DNA of 42,259 nucleotides from Schlegelella_A sp036272325 (GTDB taxonomy: Bacteria > Pseudomonadota > Gammaproteobacteria > Burkholderiales > Burkholderiaceae_C): contig DATAYY010000013.1 in the NCBI GenBank assembly GCA_036272325.1, positions 1 through 42,259 on the forward strand, read 5' to 3'. A program made the translations under genes and the position numbers. This document shows, piece after piece, positions 6,552 through 15,062 of the stretch. Each line of letters starts with the position of its first letter. Within the stretch, counting starts at the first letter, position 1. The notes under the pieces were generated by a model that saw only the letters and a list, made by a program, of their open reading frames with translations, ran no database searches and was not told the DNA's origin.

Positions 6552-8618
6552 TCAGGCCCGCCGGGCGGCGCCCGCCGGGTCGGACTGGCGGGTTTCGTCG
6601 AACAGCGACGGCTTGAACACCGACGCGCCCTCCGAGCGGTCGTTGACCGCCCAGAGCATCAGGGCGCGGGCCGACATCGGCTTGGCGAAGAGGAAGCCCT
6701 GCAACTCGTCGCAGCCCATCTGGACGAGGAAGTGTTGTTGGCGCTGGTTCTCGACCCCTTCGGCGACGACCTTGAGGCCGAGCGCGTGGGCGAGCTTGAT
6801 GACGGCGTCGACGACCGCGCGGGCATCGGCGCTGTGCTCGAGATCCATGATGAAGCTGCGGTCGATCTTCAACTCCTCGGCCGGGAGCTTCCTCAGATAG
6901 CTGAGGCTCGAGTAGCCGGTGCCGAAGTCGTCGATCGAGAGGTGCGTGCCGAGCTCGCCGAGGCGGCGAAAGGTCGCCTGCGTCGTCTTCGTGTCTTCCA
7001 TCGCCGCCGATTCGGTGATCTCGCACGTCAGCAGCGACGGGTGGATCTTGTGCGCGTGCAGGGCGCCGGTGATGCGATCGACGATGTCGTCCTGGCGCAT
7101 CTGGTGCGCCGAGAGGTTGATCGCGACGCGCATCCGCACGCCCTTCTCGCGCCACTGGCGGCTTTGCCGGCAGGCGTCCTCGATCACCCAGTTGCCGATC
7201 TGACCGATCAGGCCGAAGCGCTCTGCGATCGGGATGAACGCGCTCGGCAGCAGCATCCCGCGGGTCGGATGCTTCCAGCGCAGCAGCGCTTCGACCGCAG
7301 TCACCTTGCCGCTCTTGGCGTCGATCTTCGGCTGGTAGAGGAGTTCGAACTCCTTGGTGACGACGGCCTTGCGCAAATCGCGCAGAAGCTCGAACTGCGC
7401 CTCGGCGTCGGCGTCCATCGCGCTCGAGTAGAAGCAGTGCGTCGAGCCGCCCGAGCGCTTCGATGCGTACATCGCCGCGTCGGCGCGGGCGATCAGCTTG
7501 GCGTGGCTGCAGCTGTCGGGGTACATCGCGATGCCGACCGAGCACGAGATCATCACCTCGCGGCCTTCGGCGGCGTACGGCGCCGACAGGCCCTGGATCA
7601 GCCGGTCGGCGACGTGCGCGATCGCCTCTTGCGAGGTGACGTTCGTGAGCAGGAGCAGGAACTCGTCGCCGCCGACGCGGGCGACGACGTCCTTGCCACG
7701 CGACATCGCCTTCAGGCGCTGGCCGACCTGCTCGAGGACGAGGTCACCGATCGAGTGGCCATAGGTGTCGTTGACCGGCTTGAAGCCGTCGAGGTCGATG
7801 AAGAGGAGCGCGAGTCGGCTCGCGTTGGCGTCGGCCTTGGTCGCGGCGGCAGCGAGCCGGTCCTCGAAATAGACGCGGGTCGGCAGCTGGGTCAGGCTGT
7901 CGACGGTCGGCACTGCGCCCGCGCTCACCGGCCGGCGTGCCGGCTCGTCGTCGCGTTGGCCGGCGGCGCCGCGCAGGGCGTCGAGCATCGTCAGCGCGAC
8001 GCCGACCAGCGCGCCGACGAGGAGCGCCTCCGCCCACGGCGAGCTCGCGGCGGCCTCGCCCTCGGCCGATGCCGACGCGGCGATCGTCAACAGGGTCGCG
8101 CACAGCATCGCGGCGAAGATCCGCATCGCAACCAGCTTCTTGCTCGGCTTGAACTCGAGACCGAGGCCGACCAGCGTCGTCGCGAGGAAGAAGACCGAGA
8201 CGCCGGGTCCCCACGCACCGAGGGCGGCCGTTGCGCGGAACAGGGCGGGGGTCGCGAACACCGAGTGACCGTAGGCGATGAGGAGAGTGACGACTGCGAG
8301 GCCGGCGAATGCCGGCAGCGTCCGCCGGGTCGCCGCGACGGCGGCTGCGAATGCGAGCGCGGCGAGCGCCCAGGCGAGCGCACCGACGGGCAGGCCGAGC
8401 ACGCTGCCGCTGGCATCGCCGAGCGGAGCGATGAAGTGGCCGGGCCACCAGAGGCCGAAGCCGGCGAGGAGAACCGCACACGCCTTCAGCCGGCGCATCG
8501 GCCCGCGCGAGCGCGCGCGCGCGACCGCGAAGACTTCGGCGCCGAGCCAGAGCAGGACGGCGCTGATCGCGAAGCCGACGACCGAGGGCAGCAGCCCGTG
8601 GCTTTCCGAGACGTTCAT
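6552..8618 (-). CDS. Membrane GGDEF-EAL protein (cyclic di-GMP turnover)
   Basis: 688-aa signalling protein with an N-terminal hydrophobic region of several membrane helices (about residues 10-220), then GGDEF and EAL domains. The GGDEF site is intact (GGDEF at 316-320), and RGKD (307-310) matches the RxxD product-inhibition site five residues upstream. The EAL site is also intact (EAL at 443-445, with INLSAHQM, CEITESA, DDFGTGYSS, ELKIDRSF and VVAEGVEN), so both cyclase and phosphodiesterase activity are chemically possible. The membrane part resembles an MHYT sensor unit (GLWWPGHFIAPLG against the family's WSMHFxGMLA), but the Met residues of the motif are missing. Start ATG at 8618; a 241-base leader precedes it. 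The sensed signal is unknown. Confidence 0.9.
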   Translation of the reverse strand: MNVSESHGLLPSVVGFAISAVLLWLGAEVFAVARARSRGPMRRLKACAVLLAGFGLWWPGHFIAPLGDASGSVLGLPVGALAWALAALAFAAAVAATRRTLPAFAGLAVVTLLIAYGHSVFATPALFRATAALGAWGPGVSVFFLATTLVGLGLEFKPSKKLVAMRIFAAMLCATLLTIAASASAEGEAAASSPWAEALLVGALVGVALTMLDALRGAAGQRDDEPARRPVSAGAVPTVDSLTQLPTRVYFEDRLAAAATKADANASRLALLFIDLDGFKPVNDTYGHSIGDLVLEQVGQRLKAMSRGKDVVARVGGDEFLLLLTNVTSQEAIAHVADRLIQGLSAPYAAEGREVMISCSVGIAMYPDSCSHAKLIARADAAMYASKRSGGSTHCFYSSAMDADAEAQFELLRDLRKAVVTKEFELLYQPKIDAKSGKVTAVEALLRWKHPTRGMLLPSAFIPIAERFGLIGQIGNWVIEDACRQSRQWREKGVRMRVAINLSAHQMRQDDIVDRITGALHAHKIHPSLLTCEITESAAMEDTKTTQATFRRLGELGTHLSIDDFGTGYSSLSYLRKLPAEELKIDRSFIMDLEHSADARAVVDAVIKLAHALGLKVVAEGVENQRQQHFLVQMGCDELQGFLFAKPMSARALMLWAVNDRSEGASVFKPSLFDETRQSDPAGAARRA

Positions 8619-8859
8619 GAAGAGCTGGGGCCCGCTCCTGCCGCAAGGTGGCGAGTGATCCCCCCGCGGGAACACCGACCCTCCAATTTCGGTACCGCGA
8701 ACGGCACCTTGAGCGCCTTCGGGACCTTTCCCGGCGGCGTCGCGGCAGACTATCGGCTTGCCCGGCAAACGCCGGCCACCAGCCGGGGTCGGCGTTGAAA
8801 ATGCACGCTTGTCGGCCGACCCGGACGGGCGGTCGGGCGGGCGCCGCAGCCGCGGCGCG

Positions 8860-10671
8860 TCAGAAGGCAGCGGTGCGCCGGCGCAGCCACTCCAGCGCGG
8901 CGCCCGAGAGGCCAGGGGCCAGACGCGCGGCGACGGTCTCGTGGTACGCGTTGAGCCAGGCGATCTCATCGCTGCGGAGGAGCATCCGGTCGAGGCAGCG
9001 GGTGTCGATCGGACACAGCGTCAGCGTCTCGAACTCGAGGAACTCGCCGAAGTCATTGCCGGTGCCGGGCGCCGGTACGTTGAGGACCAGGTTCTCGACC
9101 CGCACGCCCCACTGCCCGGGTCGATAGACGCCGGGCTCGATGCTCGTGATCATTCCCGCCTCCATCGCCATCGCCGGCTCGGCAACGGCGCGCGAGATCG
9201 TCTGCGGGCCTTCGTGGACGTTGAGGAAGTAGCCGACGCCGTGGCCGGTGCCGTGGCCGAAATCGAGGCCATGCTCCCAGAGCGGCGCGCGTGCGATTGC
9301 ATCGAGCATCGGCCCGGGCGTGCCGCGTGGGAAGCGCGTCCGGCTGAGCGCGATCGTGCCGCGCAGGACGAGCGTGACGTCGCGCCGCTCGGCGTCGCCG
9401 AGGCGGCCGATCGGCCACATCCGCGTGATGTCGGTCGTGCCGCCGCGGTACTGTGCGCCGGAGTCGACGAGCAGGAGGCCGTCGCCGGCGATCGTCGCGT
9501 GCGACTCGGGAGTCGCGCGGTAGTGCGGCATGGCGCCGTTCGCCCTGAACGCGGCGATGGTCGCAAAGCTCGGGCCGACGTAGCCCGGTCGTCTGGCCCG
9601 CGCCTCGGTGAGCTTCTCGTCGATCGTGAGCTCGGTGATCGGCGTCTGCCGCGACGGATCGGCGAGCTGTGCCTCGAACCAGGCATAGAACTCGCACATC
9701 GCGAGGCCGTCCTCGATCATCGCGCGGCGCACGTTCGCCGCTTCGGCAGCGCTCTTTCGGCTCTTCGCGAGCGTGCTCGGGTTGATCGCTTCGACCTTCG
9801 TCGCCCGGGTCTTCTCGACCAGGCCGAGCGTCGTTCGCCGCGGGTCGACGAGAAGTCGTGCGGCAGCGGGCAGCGCAGCGAGCGCGTCATCGATCGCTTC
9901 GTAAGGCGCGATTGCAACGCCGTCGCGGGCCAGGGCAGCCGCGAGCGCCGCATCGATCTTGCCGACGCCGACGAACAGCGTCGCCGTGTTCGCGTCGAGC
10001 AGCACGTGACCGAGGAAGACCGGGTTGTAGGCGACGTCGGCGCCGCGCAGGTTGAGCAGCCAAGCGAGGTCGTCGACGGTCGAGACCAGGTGGTGGGTCG
10101 CGCCGAGATCGCGCATCGCCGCACGCACGTGGGCGAGCTTGCCGGCGCGCGCATGCGGCGCTTCGGAACCGCTGTGCTCGTAGACCGGCGCTGCCGGCGC
10201 GGTGGGCCGCTCCGGCCAGGCGCGGTCGACGAGATCGAGGTTGCTGCGCAGCGCGACGCCGCAGGCCTCGAGTCGCTCGCGCAACTGGCGCGCCGCCGCC
10301 AGCGCGAGCACGCTGCCGTCGACCGCGACCGTCGCCCCGCGGGCGACATTCGCGCACAGCCAGTCGATGTGTTGCGCCGCGGCCGGAGTCGGGATTCGCA
10401 CCAGCTCGATGCCGCTACCGGCGAGCTCGCGCTCGGCCTGGACCCAGTAGCGGCTGTCGGCGAAGAGCGCGGCGCGCTCGCCGGTGACGACCAGCGTCGC
10501 CATCGAGCCGTTGAAGCCAGACGCCCAGCGGCGCGCCTGCCAGCGCTCGGGCAGGTATTCCGAGAGATGCGGGTCGCTCGACGGCACGACAACGGCGGCG
10601 CAACCGCTTTCGCGCAGCACCTCCTGGATGCGCTCGATGCGAAGACGGGCGGGAGAGGTGCGCGTGTCCAT
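8860..10671 (-). CDS. Xaa-Pro aminopeptidase (aminopeptidase P, M24 family)
   Basis: 603-aa cytosolic metallopeptidase that removes an N-terminal residue preceding proline. Two creatinase-type N-terminal domains (PSSDPHLSEYLPERW and then LDLVDRAWPERP) lead into the pita-bread catalytic domain and a C-terminal extension, matching the long ~600-aa class. All five dinuclear metal ligands are visible: D403 (LVDSGAQY), D414 (GTTDITR), H477 (GTGHGVG), E512 (SIEPGVY) and E526 (RVENLVL). AGGA sits about eight bases before the ATG. It follows ndh on the same strand with a 44-base gap holding a tandem repeat, so the two could be co-transcribed. Confidence 0.95.
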   Translation of the reverse strand: MDTRTSPARLRIERIQEVLRESGCAAVVVPSSDPHLSEYLPERWQARRWASGFNGSMATLVVTGERAALFADSRYWVQAERELAGSGIELVRIPTPAAAQHIDWLCANVARGATVAVDGSVLALAAARQLRERLEACGVALRSNLDLVDRAWPERPTAPAAPVYEHSGSEAPHARAGKLAHVRAAMRDLGATHHLVSTVDDLAWLLNLRGADVAYNPVFLGHVLLDANTATLFVGVGKIDAALAAALARDGVAIAPYEAIDDALAALPAAARLLVDPRRTTLGLVEKTRATKVEAINPSTLAKSRKSAAEAANVRRAMIEDGLAMCEFYAWFEAQLADPSRQTPITELTIDEKLTEARARRPGYVGPSFATIAAFRANGAMPHYRATPESHATIAGDGLLLVDSGAQYRGGTTDITRMWPIGRLGDAERRDVTLVLRGTIALSRTRFPRGTPGPMLDAIARAPLWEHGLDFGHGTGHGVGYFLNVHEGPQTISRAVAEPAMAMEAGMITSIEPGVYRPGQWGVRVENLVLNVPAPGTGNDFGEFLEFETLTLCPIDTRCLDRMLLRSDEIAWLNAYHETVAARLAPGLSGAALEWLRRRTAAF

Positions 10672-10683
10672 GGCGTCGGTCCT

Positions 10684-10713
10684 GCTTGGTGGTCGCGAGC
10701 TTGGTGGTCGCGA
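10684..10713. repeat. Two perfect 15-bp tandem repeats
   Basis: The unit GCTTGGTGGTCGCGA occurs twice, head to tail, filling most of the gap between the ndh stop and the aminopeptidase ribosome site. It looks like a slippage duplication and could vary in copy number. Confidence 0.85.
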
Positions 10714-10715
10714 GT

Positions 10716-12113
10716 TTAGGAGCGCGGCGCCGGCGCCGGTGGCCGCGCCGGCTCGGCGACGACGCGCGCACCGCGCTCGTACGTGAAGTACGCCCAGGCC
10801 CACTCGACCATCACGATCAGCCGGCTGCGAAAGCCGATCAGGAAGTAGATGTGGGCGAACAGCCAGAACAGCCACGCGCCGAGGCCGGCAAAGCGCAACG
10901 CACCGAGGCCGGGAACCGCGAGCTCGACGACCGCCGCCTTGCGGCCGACGGTCGCCAGATTGCCGTAGTCGCGGTAGCGGAACGGTCGCGTCGAAAGCCC
11001 GTGCAGCCGGCGGACGATGTTCGCGGCGGCAGCGCGCCCCATCTGCTTGGCTGCCGGGCTGACTCCGGGCACGGGTGTCGTTCCACCAGGGCCGTGGCTG
11101 AGTGCGCTGGCGAGGTCGCCGATGACCGAGATCTCGGCATGCCCCGGCAGGCTGAGGTCGGGCGCGACGACGACGCGGCCGGAACGGTCGAGCGTCGCGC
11201 CGCTGCCGCGCGCCAATTTCGCGCCGAGAGGCGAGCCGGCGACTCCCGCCGCCCAGATCACGGTGCGCGCCGCGATGCGCTCGCGATGCGGCTTGCCGTC
11301 GACCGTCGCCTCGCAATCGACGCCTTCGGCGTCGATCGCGGTGACGAGGGTGCCGGTGCGGACCTCGACTCCGAGCCGCTCGAGCTGGGCACGCGCGCGC
11401 GCCGACTGCTTCTCGACGAAGCTGCCCAAAACGCGCGCCGTGCCCTCGAGGAGAAGGACGCGCGTCCTGGTCGGGTCGATGCGGCGGAACTCGTGCCTGA
11501 GCGTGTGCTGCGCGATCTCGCTCATCGTCCCGGCCATCTCGACCCCGGTCGGGCCGCCGCCGATGACGACGAAAGTGAGCCAGCGTTCGCGTTCGGCGGC
11601 GTCGCCGGTGCGCTCGGCGTTCTCGAACGCGCCGATCACGCGGGCGCGGATGTCGAAGGCGTCGGCGAGCGTCTTCAGGCCCGGCGCGTAGCGCTGCCAG
11701 TCGTCGTGGCCGAAGTAGCTGTGGGTCGCGCCGGCGGCGACGATCAGGTGGTCCCACGCGACCTGGTCGCCGCCGTCGAGGGTGACGGTGCGCGCATCGA
11801 CGTCGATCGCGGTGACCTCGCCCTTCAGGATCGTGAGGTTGCCGCGGTGCATTTCGCGCCGCAGCGCGTGGCGGATCGGCGCGCTGATCGCCGGCGCGCT
11901 GAGGCCAGCGGTCGCGACCTGATACAGCAGCGGCTGGAACAGGTGATGGTTGGTGCGATCGACGAGGATGATCTCGACCGGCGCCTTCGACAGCGCCCGC
12001 ACCGCCTCGATGCCGCCGAAGCCACAGCCGATGACGAGCACGCGCGGGCGCGCCGCCGCGGCGTCGGAATGGGTGCCCGCCGGCGCGGGAGCGGGAGACA
12101 GGCCCGGGTCCAT
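10716..12113 (-). CDS. ndh: Type II NADH:quinone oxidoreductase (NDH-2)
   Basis: 465-aa flavoprotein that passes electrons from NADH to the quinone pool without pumping protons, on the inner face of the membrane. The first dinucleotide fold VLVIGCGFGGIEAVRAL (FAD) is near residues 25-41; the second, VVIGGGPTGVEMAG, binds NADH. ISVIGDLA supplies the C-terminal FAD contact, and the C-terminal hydrophobic segments (AWLFWLFAHIYFLIGF) fit membrane attachment. The ATG at 12113 is preceded by GACAAT six bases away with no ribosome site, so a leaderless message is possible. An Ala/Pro-rich N-terminal extension precedes the usual start of the fold. Divergent from the regulator gene at 12170. Confidence 0.94.
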   Translation of the reverse strand: MDPGLSPAPAPAGTHSDAAAARPRVLVIGCGFGGIEAVRALSKAPVEIILVDRTNHHLFQPLLYQVATAGLSAPAISAPIRHALRREMHRGNLTILKGEVTAIDVDARTVTLDGGDQVAWDHLIVAAGATHSYFGHDDWQRYAPGLKTLADAFDIRARVIGAFENAERTGDAAERERWLTFVVIGGGPTGVEMAGTMSEIAQHTLRHEFRRIDPTRTRVLLLEGTARVLGSFVEKQSARARAQLERLGVEVRTGTLVTAIDAEGVDCEATVDGKPHRERIAARTVIWAAGVAGSPLGAKLARGSGATLDRSGRVVVAPDLSLPGHAEISVIGDLASALSHGPGGTTPVPGVSPAAKQMGRAAAANIVRRLHGLSTRPFRYRDYGNLATVGRKAAVVELAVPGLGALRFAGLGAWLFWLFAHIYFLIGFRSRLIVMVEWAWAYFTYERGARVVAEPARPPAPAPRS

Positions 12114-12169
12114 CGCCGCATTGTCCCGCCGCCGCAGCAACCCTGCGGCCGGGCTATCCTCGACGGGCC

Positions 12170-12856
12170 ATGCGACTCCTGCTCGTCGAAGACGATCGGA
12201 TGATCGGCGAGAGCCTGCAGCGGACGCTTCGCCTCGAAGGCTTCGCCGTCGACTGGGTGCGCGATGCCGCCGTCGCCGACGGCACGCTCGCGAGCGAACG
12301 GTTCGACCTCGTCCTGCTCGATCTCGGCCTGCCGCGCGGCGCGGCGAGCGGCCCCGCCGACGGCCTCGCGGTGCTGCGGACGCTGCGTGCGCGGCGCGAC
12401 CCGACACCGGTGATCGTGCTCACGGCGCGTGACGCGCGAGGTGATCGGGTCGCCGGCCTCGACGCCGGCGCCGACGACTACCTCGTCAAGCCGTTCGAGT
12501 TCGACGAGCTTGCCGCCCGCATCCGCGCCGTGCTGCGCCGCCACGCCGGCCGCGCCGAGCCGGTGCTCTCGCAGGGCGGCGTCACGCTCGACCCGGCGCA
12601 GCGCCGCGTCACGCTCGACGGCCAGCCGGTGCCGCTCTCGGCGCGCGAGTACGCGGTGCTCGAGGCGCTGCTGGTGCGGCCGGGCGCGGTGCTGTCGCGG
12701 GCGCAGCTCGAAGACCGCCTCTATGGCTGGGGCGAGGAGATCGAGAGCAACGCCGTCTCGGTCTATGTCCACCAGCTGCGCAAGAAGCTCGGCGCCGATT
12801 TCATCCGCAACGTTCGCGGCGTCGGCTATTTCATCGCTACCGGCGAGCGCCGATGA
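12170..12856 (+). CDS. OmpR-family response regulator (QseB/PmrA type)
   Basis: 228-aa regulator. Receiver domain (1-125): acidic pocket EDD at 7-9, phospho-acceptor D51 in LVLLDLGLP, and K in DDYLVKPFEF. C-terminal winged helix (about 130-224): LSAREYAVLEALLVRPGAVLSRAQL and the recognition region AVSVYVHQLRKKLG. A small insert (RGAASGPADG) follows the phosphorylation loop. It overlaps the downstream kinase by ATGA. TATCCT (12155-12160) is only ten bases from the ATG, giving almost no leader. Family resemblance is to QseB/PmrA, whose members often bind CTTAA direct repeats; such a pair lies at 14963-14978. Confidence 0.93.
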   Translation: MRLLLVEDDRMIGESLQRTLRLEGFAVDWVRDAAVADGTLASERFDLVLLDLGLPRGAASGPADGLAVLRTLRARRDPTPVIVLTARDARGDRVAGLDAGADDYLVKPFEFDELAARIRAVLRRHAGRAEPVLSQGGVTLDPAQRRVTLDGQPVPLSAREYAVLEALLVRPGAVLSRAQLEDRLYGWGEEIESNAVSVYVHQLRKKLGADFIRNVRGVGYFIATGERR

Positions 12857-14154
12857 ACTCGCTTCGCCTGAGGCTCCTGGTCTCGCTGGTCGGCCTGCTT
12901 GCGCTCGCCGCGGCGGCAATGGCGGCGATCACGTATCACAACGTGCTCGGCGAGACCGAAGCGCTGTTCGACTACCAGCTGCAGCAGATGGCGCTCTCGC
13001 TGCGCGACCAGGGCGAGATCGAGCCGGCGCAGGCCGACTCGCTCGCCGACGCGCAACTCGACTTCGTGATCCAGATCTGGACCGTCGACGGCCGCAACAT
13101 CTACGCTTCGCGGCCGCACGCGTCATTGCCGGCGCGCGCGCTGCTCGGCCTGGCGACGCTCAACGTCGATGGCCGCGCCTGGCGAACGTTCGGCGTTGCC
13201 ACCCGCGAGCGCGTGATCCAGGTCGCGCAGCCGGTCGACATCCGCCAGCGCCTCGCCGCCCACGCCGCGTGGCGGAGCGTGTTGCCGCTGCTCGTGATGA
13301 CGCCGCTCGCGGCGCTCGCGATCTGGTGGCTGGCGGCGATGCACCTCGCGCCGCTCGATCGGCTCGCGCGCGACGTCCGCGCGCGCGACGCCCGCTCGCT
13401 CGCGCCGGTGGCGACCGGCGATCTGCCCGACGAAGTGGCGCCGCTCGCCCACGCGCTCAATGCGCTACTCGCGCGGCTCGGCGTTTCGCTCGACAGCCAG
13501 CGCGCGTTCGTCGCCGACGCCGCGCACGAGCTTCGCTCGCCACTGACGGCGTTGAAGCTTCAACTCGAGTTGCTGCGCCGCGCCGGCGACGCAGAGTCGC
13601 GCGAGGCTGCGCGCTCGGCCATCGGCGAAGGCATCGCGCGCGCCTCGCGCCTGGTCGAGCAGCTGCTCGCGCTGGCGCGCTCCGAGCCCGATGCCGTGCT
13701 GCCGGTCGAGCGTGTCGACCTGGTCGCGATCGCGCGCCAGGCGATCGACGATTCGACCGCATTCGCCGATTCGCGGTCGGTGACGATCGCATTGATGGCG
13801 GATGGACAGCGATTCGTCAAAGGTGACCCGGTCGCGCTCAATCTGCTCGTTCGCAATCTGGCGGACAACGCGGCCCGCTACTCGCCGCCGGGATCTCGCG
13901 TCGAGGTGCGAGTGCGGCAGGAGGCGGGCAAGGTCGTGCTCGAGGTCGACGACGCCGGGGCGGGGATTCCGGAAGACGAGCACGAGCGCGTCTTCGATCG
14001 CTTCTACCGTCGCGCCGAAGCGAACGGATCGGGTAGCGGCCTCGGCCTGGCGATCGTTCGCAGTGTTGCAAATGCGCACGGCGCAACGATTCGCCTTGGC
14101 CGCTCGGCGCTGGGTGGGCTCCAAGTCGCAGTGTCCTTCCCCGCAACCCCCTGA
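12853..14154 (+). CDS. Sensor histidine kinase (QseC/PmrB type)
   Basis: 433-aa inner-membrane kinase. The first membrane helix is at about 5-28. A short periplasmic region (LGETEALFDYQLQQMALSLRD, as in QseC-like sensors) follows, then a second helix (VLPLLVMTPLAALAIWWLA) and a HAMP-like stretch. The dimerisation helix has phospho-acceptor H225 (ADAAHELRSPLTALK). The ATPase domain shows the N box (LVRNLADNAARYSPP), G1 (DDAGAGIPEDE), F box (FDRFYR) and G2 (GSGLGLAIV). Its start overlaps the regulator stop, so they form a coupled pair. Ligand unknown; QseC family members sense quinone/adrenergic or metal-type signals in other species. Confidence 0.93.
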   Translation: MNSLRLRLLVSLVGLLALAAAAMAAITYHNVLGETEALFDYQLQQMALSLRDQGEIEPAQADSLADAQLDFVIQIWTVDGRNIYASRPHASLPARALLGLATLNVDGRAWRTFGVATRERVIQVAQPVDIRQRLAAHAAWRSVLPLLVMTPLAALAIWWLAAMHLAPLDRLARDVRARDARSLAPVATGDLPDEVAPLAHALNALLARLGVSLDSQRAFVADAAHELRSPLTALKLQLELLRRAGDAESREAARSAIGEGIARASRLVEQLLALARSEPDAVLPVERVDLVAIARQAIDDSTAFADSRSVTIALMADGQRFVKGDPVALNLLVRNLADNAARYSPPGSRVEVRVRQEAGKVVLEVDDAGAGIPEDEHERVFDRFYRRAEANGSGSGLGLAIVRSVANAHGATIRLGRSALGGLQVAVSFPATP

Positions 14155-14267
14155 CCGAGGGATGCGCGTGGCTCGTTTTTGCAATATGTTTCGCCCAGAT
14201 CGCCCGCGGGCGCGGAACTGTTTGCCGATTGCGTGGCAGAAGCGGTCTTCAATAAGGGGGGAAAAGC

Positions 14268-14897
14268 ATGAACAAGTTGAACCGGATTTGCGCGGCCGCT
14301 TTGGTGATCACGGCGGCAACGGGCGCGCAGGCGCAAAACGTGGCCGTCGGCGATCTCTGGCACGTCCCCGAGGCGACCAGCCAGAACGCGATCCCCGCGA
14401 ACGTCCCAGGGACGACTCCTGACGTCGTCTTCAGCGTCGACTCGCCGTTCAATTTCAGCGGCACGAACGCGACGGTCGGCACCTGGCTGGCGAGCAGCAG
14501 CGCGTTCAACATCATTGAGAACACGCCGGGAACGTTGGCGTCGCTGATGGACAACAACAGCGTCGGAACCTTGATCTCCTTCACCGGCAACGTGACAGTC
14601 ACCAATGGCCAGATGTTCACAGTGACGCACGACGATGGCTTGACGCTCATCATCGGCGGCTTGAACTTGGGGTTCAGCCCGGGACCGACATCGCCGAGCA
14701 CCACGACCGTCACGTATACCGGGCCGAGCGGCAACTTCCCGTTCCAGCTCGTCTATGGCGAGTGCTGCGAGGGGCCGGCGGTGCTTCAGGTCGCGCTGCC
14801 GTTCACTGCCTCAGTTCCGGAGCCCGAGACCTACGCGCTGATACTTGCCGGTTTCGGAGCGCTCGGCTTTATCTCGCGTCGCCGCCGCCAAACCTGA
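14268..14897 (+). CDS. PEP-CTERM sorting domain protein
   Basis: 209-aa exported protein. Signal peptide MNKLNRICAAALVITAATGAQA, probably cut before QNVAVG. A Ser/Thr/Asn/Gly-rich beta-type body follows. The C-terminus carries a full PEP-CTERM signal: VPEPETYAL, a hydrophobic helix ILAGFGALGF, and a basic tail RRRR. Such proteins are cut and processed by exosortase EpsH and usually accompany exopolysaccharide. No exosortase or polysaccharide gene is in this window. A strong purine-rich ribosome site (AAGGGGGGAAAAGC) precedes the ATG. A Cys-Cys pair (GECCEGP) sits in the body. Specific role unknown. Confidence 0.9.
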   Translation: MNKLNRICAAALVITAATGAQAQNVAVGDLWHVPEATSQNAIPANVPGTTPDVVFSVDSPFNFSGTNATVGTWLASSSAFNIIENTPGTLASLMDNNSVGTLISFTGNVTVTNGQMFTVTHDDGLTLIIGGLNLGFSPGPTSPSTTTVTYTGPSGNFPFQLVYGECCEGPAVLQVALPFTASVPEPETYALILAGFGALGFISRRRRQT

Positions 14898-14920
14898 GCC
14901 CGAGCTCTTTCCCAAAGCAA

Positions 14921-14947
14921 TGCGGCCCCGGTCACCCCGGGGCCGCA
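14921..14947 (+). terminator. Intrinsic terminator after PEP-CTERM gene
   Basis: Perfect 11-bp stem TGCGGCCCCGG / CCGGGGCCGCA with a five-base loop, 23 bases after the stop, followed by only a modest T-containing stretch (GCACTTTCGG). Confidence 0.75.
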
Positions 14948-14962
14948 GCACTTTCGGGCCGT

Positions 14963-14978
14963 CTTAACCCTCGCTTAA
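14963..14978 (+). promoter_or_regulatory. CTTAA-N6-CTTAA direct repeat (PmrA/QseB-type box)
   Basis: CTTAA CCCTCG CTTAA. Two identical half-sites 11 bp apart match the general form of PmrA/QseB/BasR binding sites. The box lies 84 bases before the Deg protease start and about 2.1 kb downstream of a QseB/PmrA-type regulator gene. A -10-like TATCTT is at 15012-15017, and the real promoter is uncertain. Binding is inferred from motif only. Confidence 0.5.
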
Positions 14979-15062
14979 CGCAGTCGTAATGGTTTTCTAA
15001 CCGGAAGCTCCTATCTTGGACGGGGAGCGGAGCTGGTCCGCGGTCCATTGCAGGAGAATCCC

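Noticed and set aside
6732..8798. Plus-strand open frame opposite the GGDEF-EAL gene
   Set aside because: Antisense shadow; no domain, and the opposite strand has clear catalytic motifs.
8619..8859. Cyclic di-GMP (GEMM) riboswitch in the GGDEF-EAL leader
   Set aside because: The conserved GEMM core sequences and tetraloop/receptor pattern are not recognisable.
14200..14267. Sigma-54 promoter before the PEP-CTERM gene
   Set aside because: TGGCAG is followed by CT rather than GC at the -12 spacing, so the match is poor.
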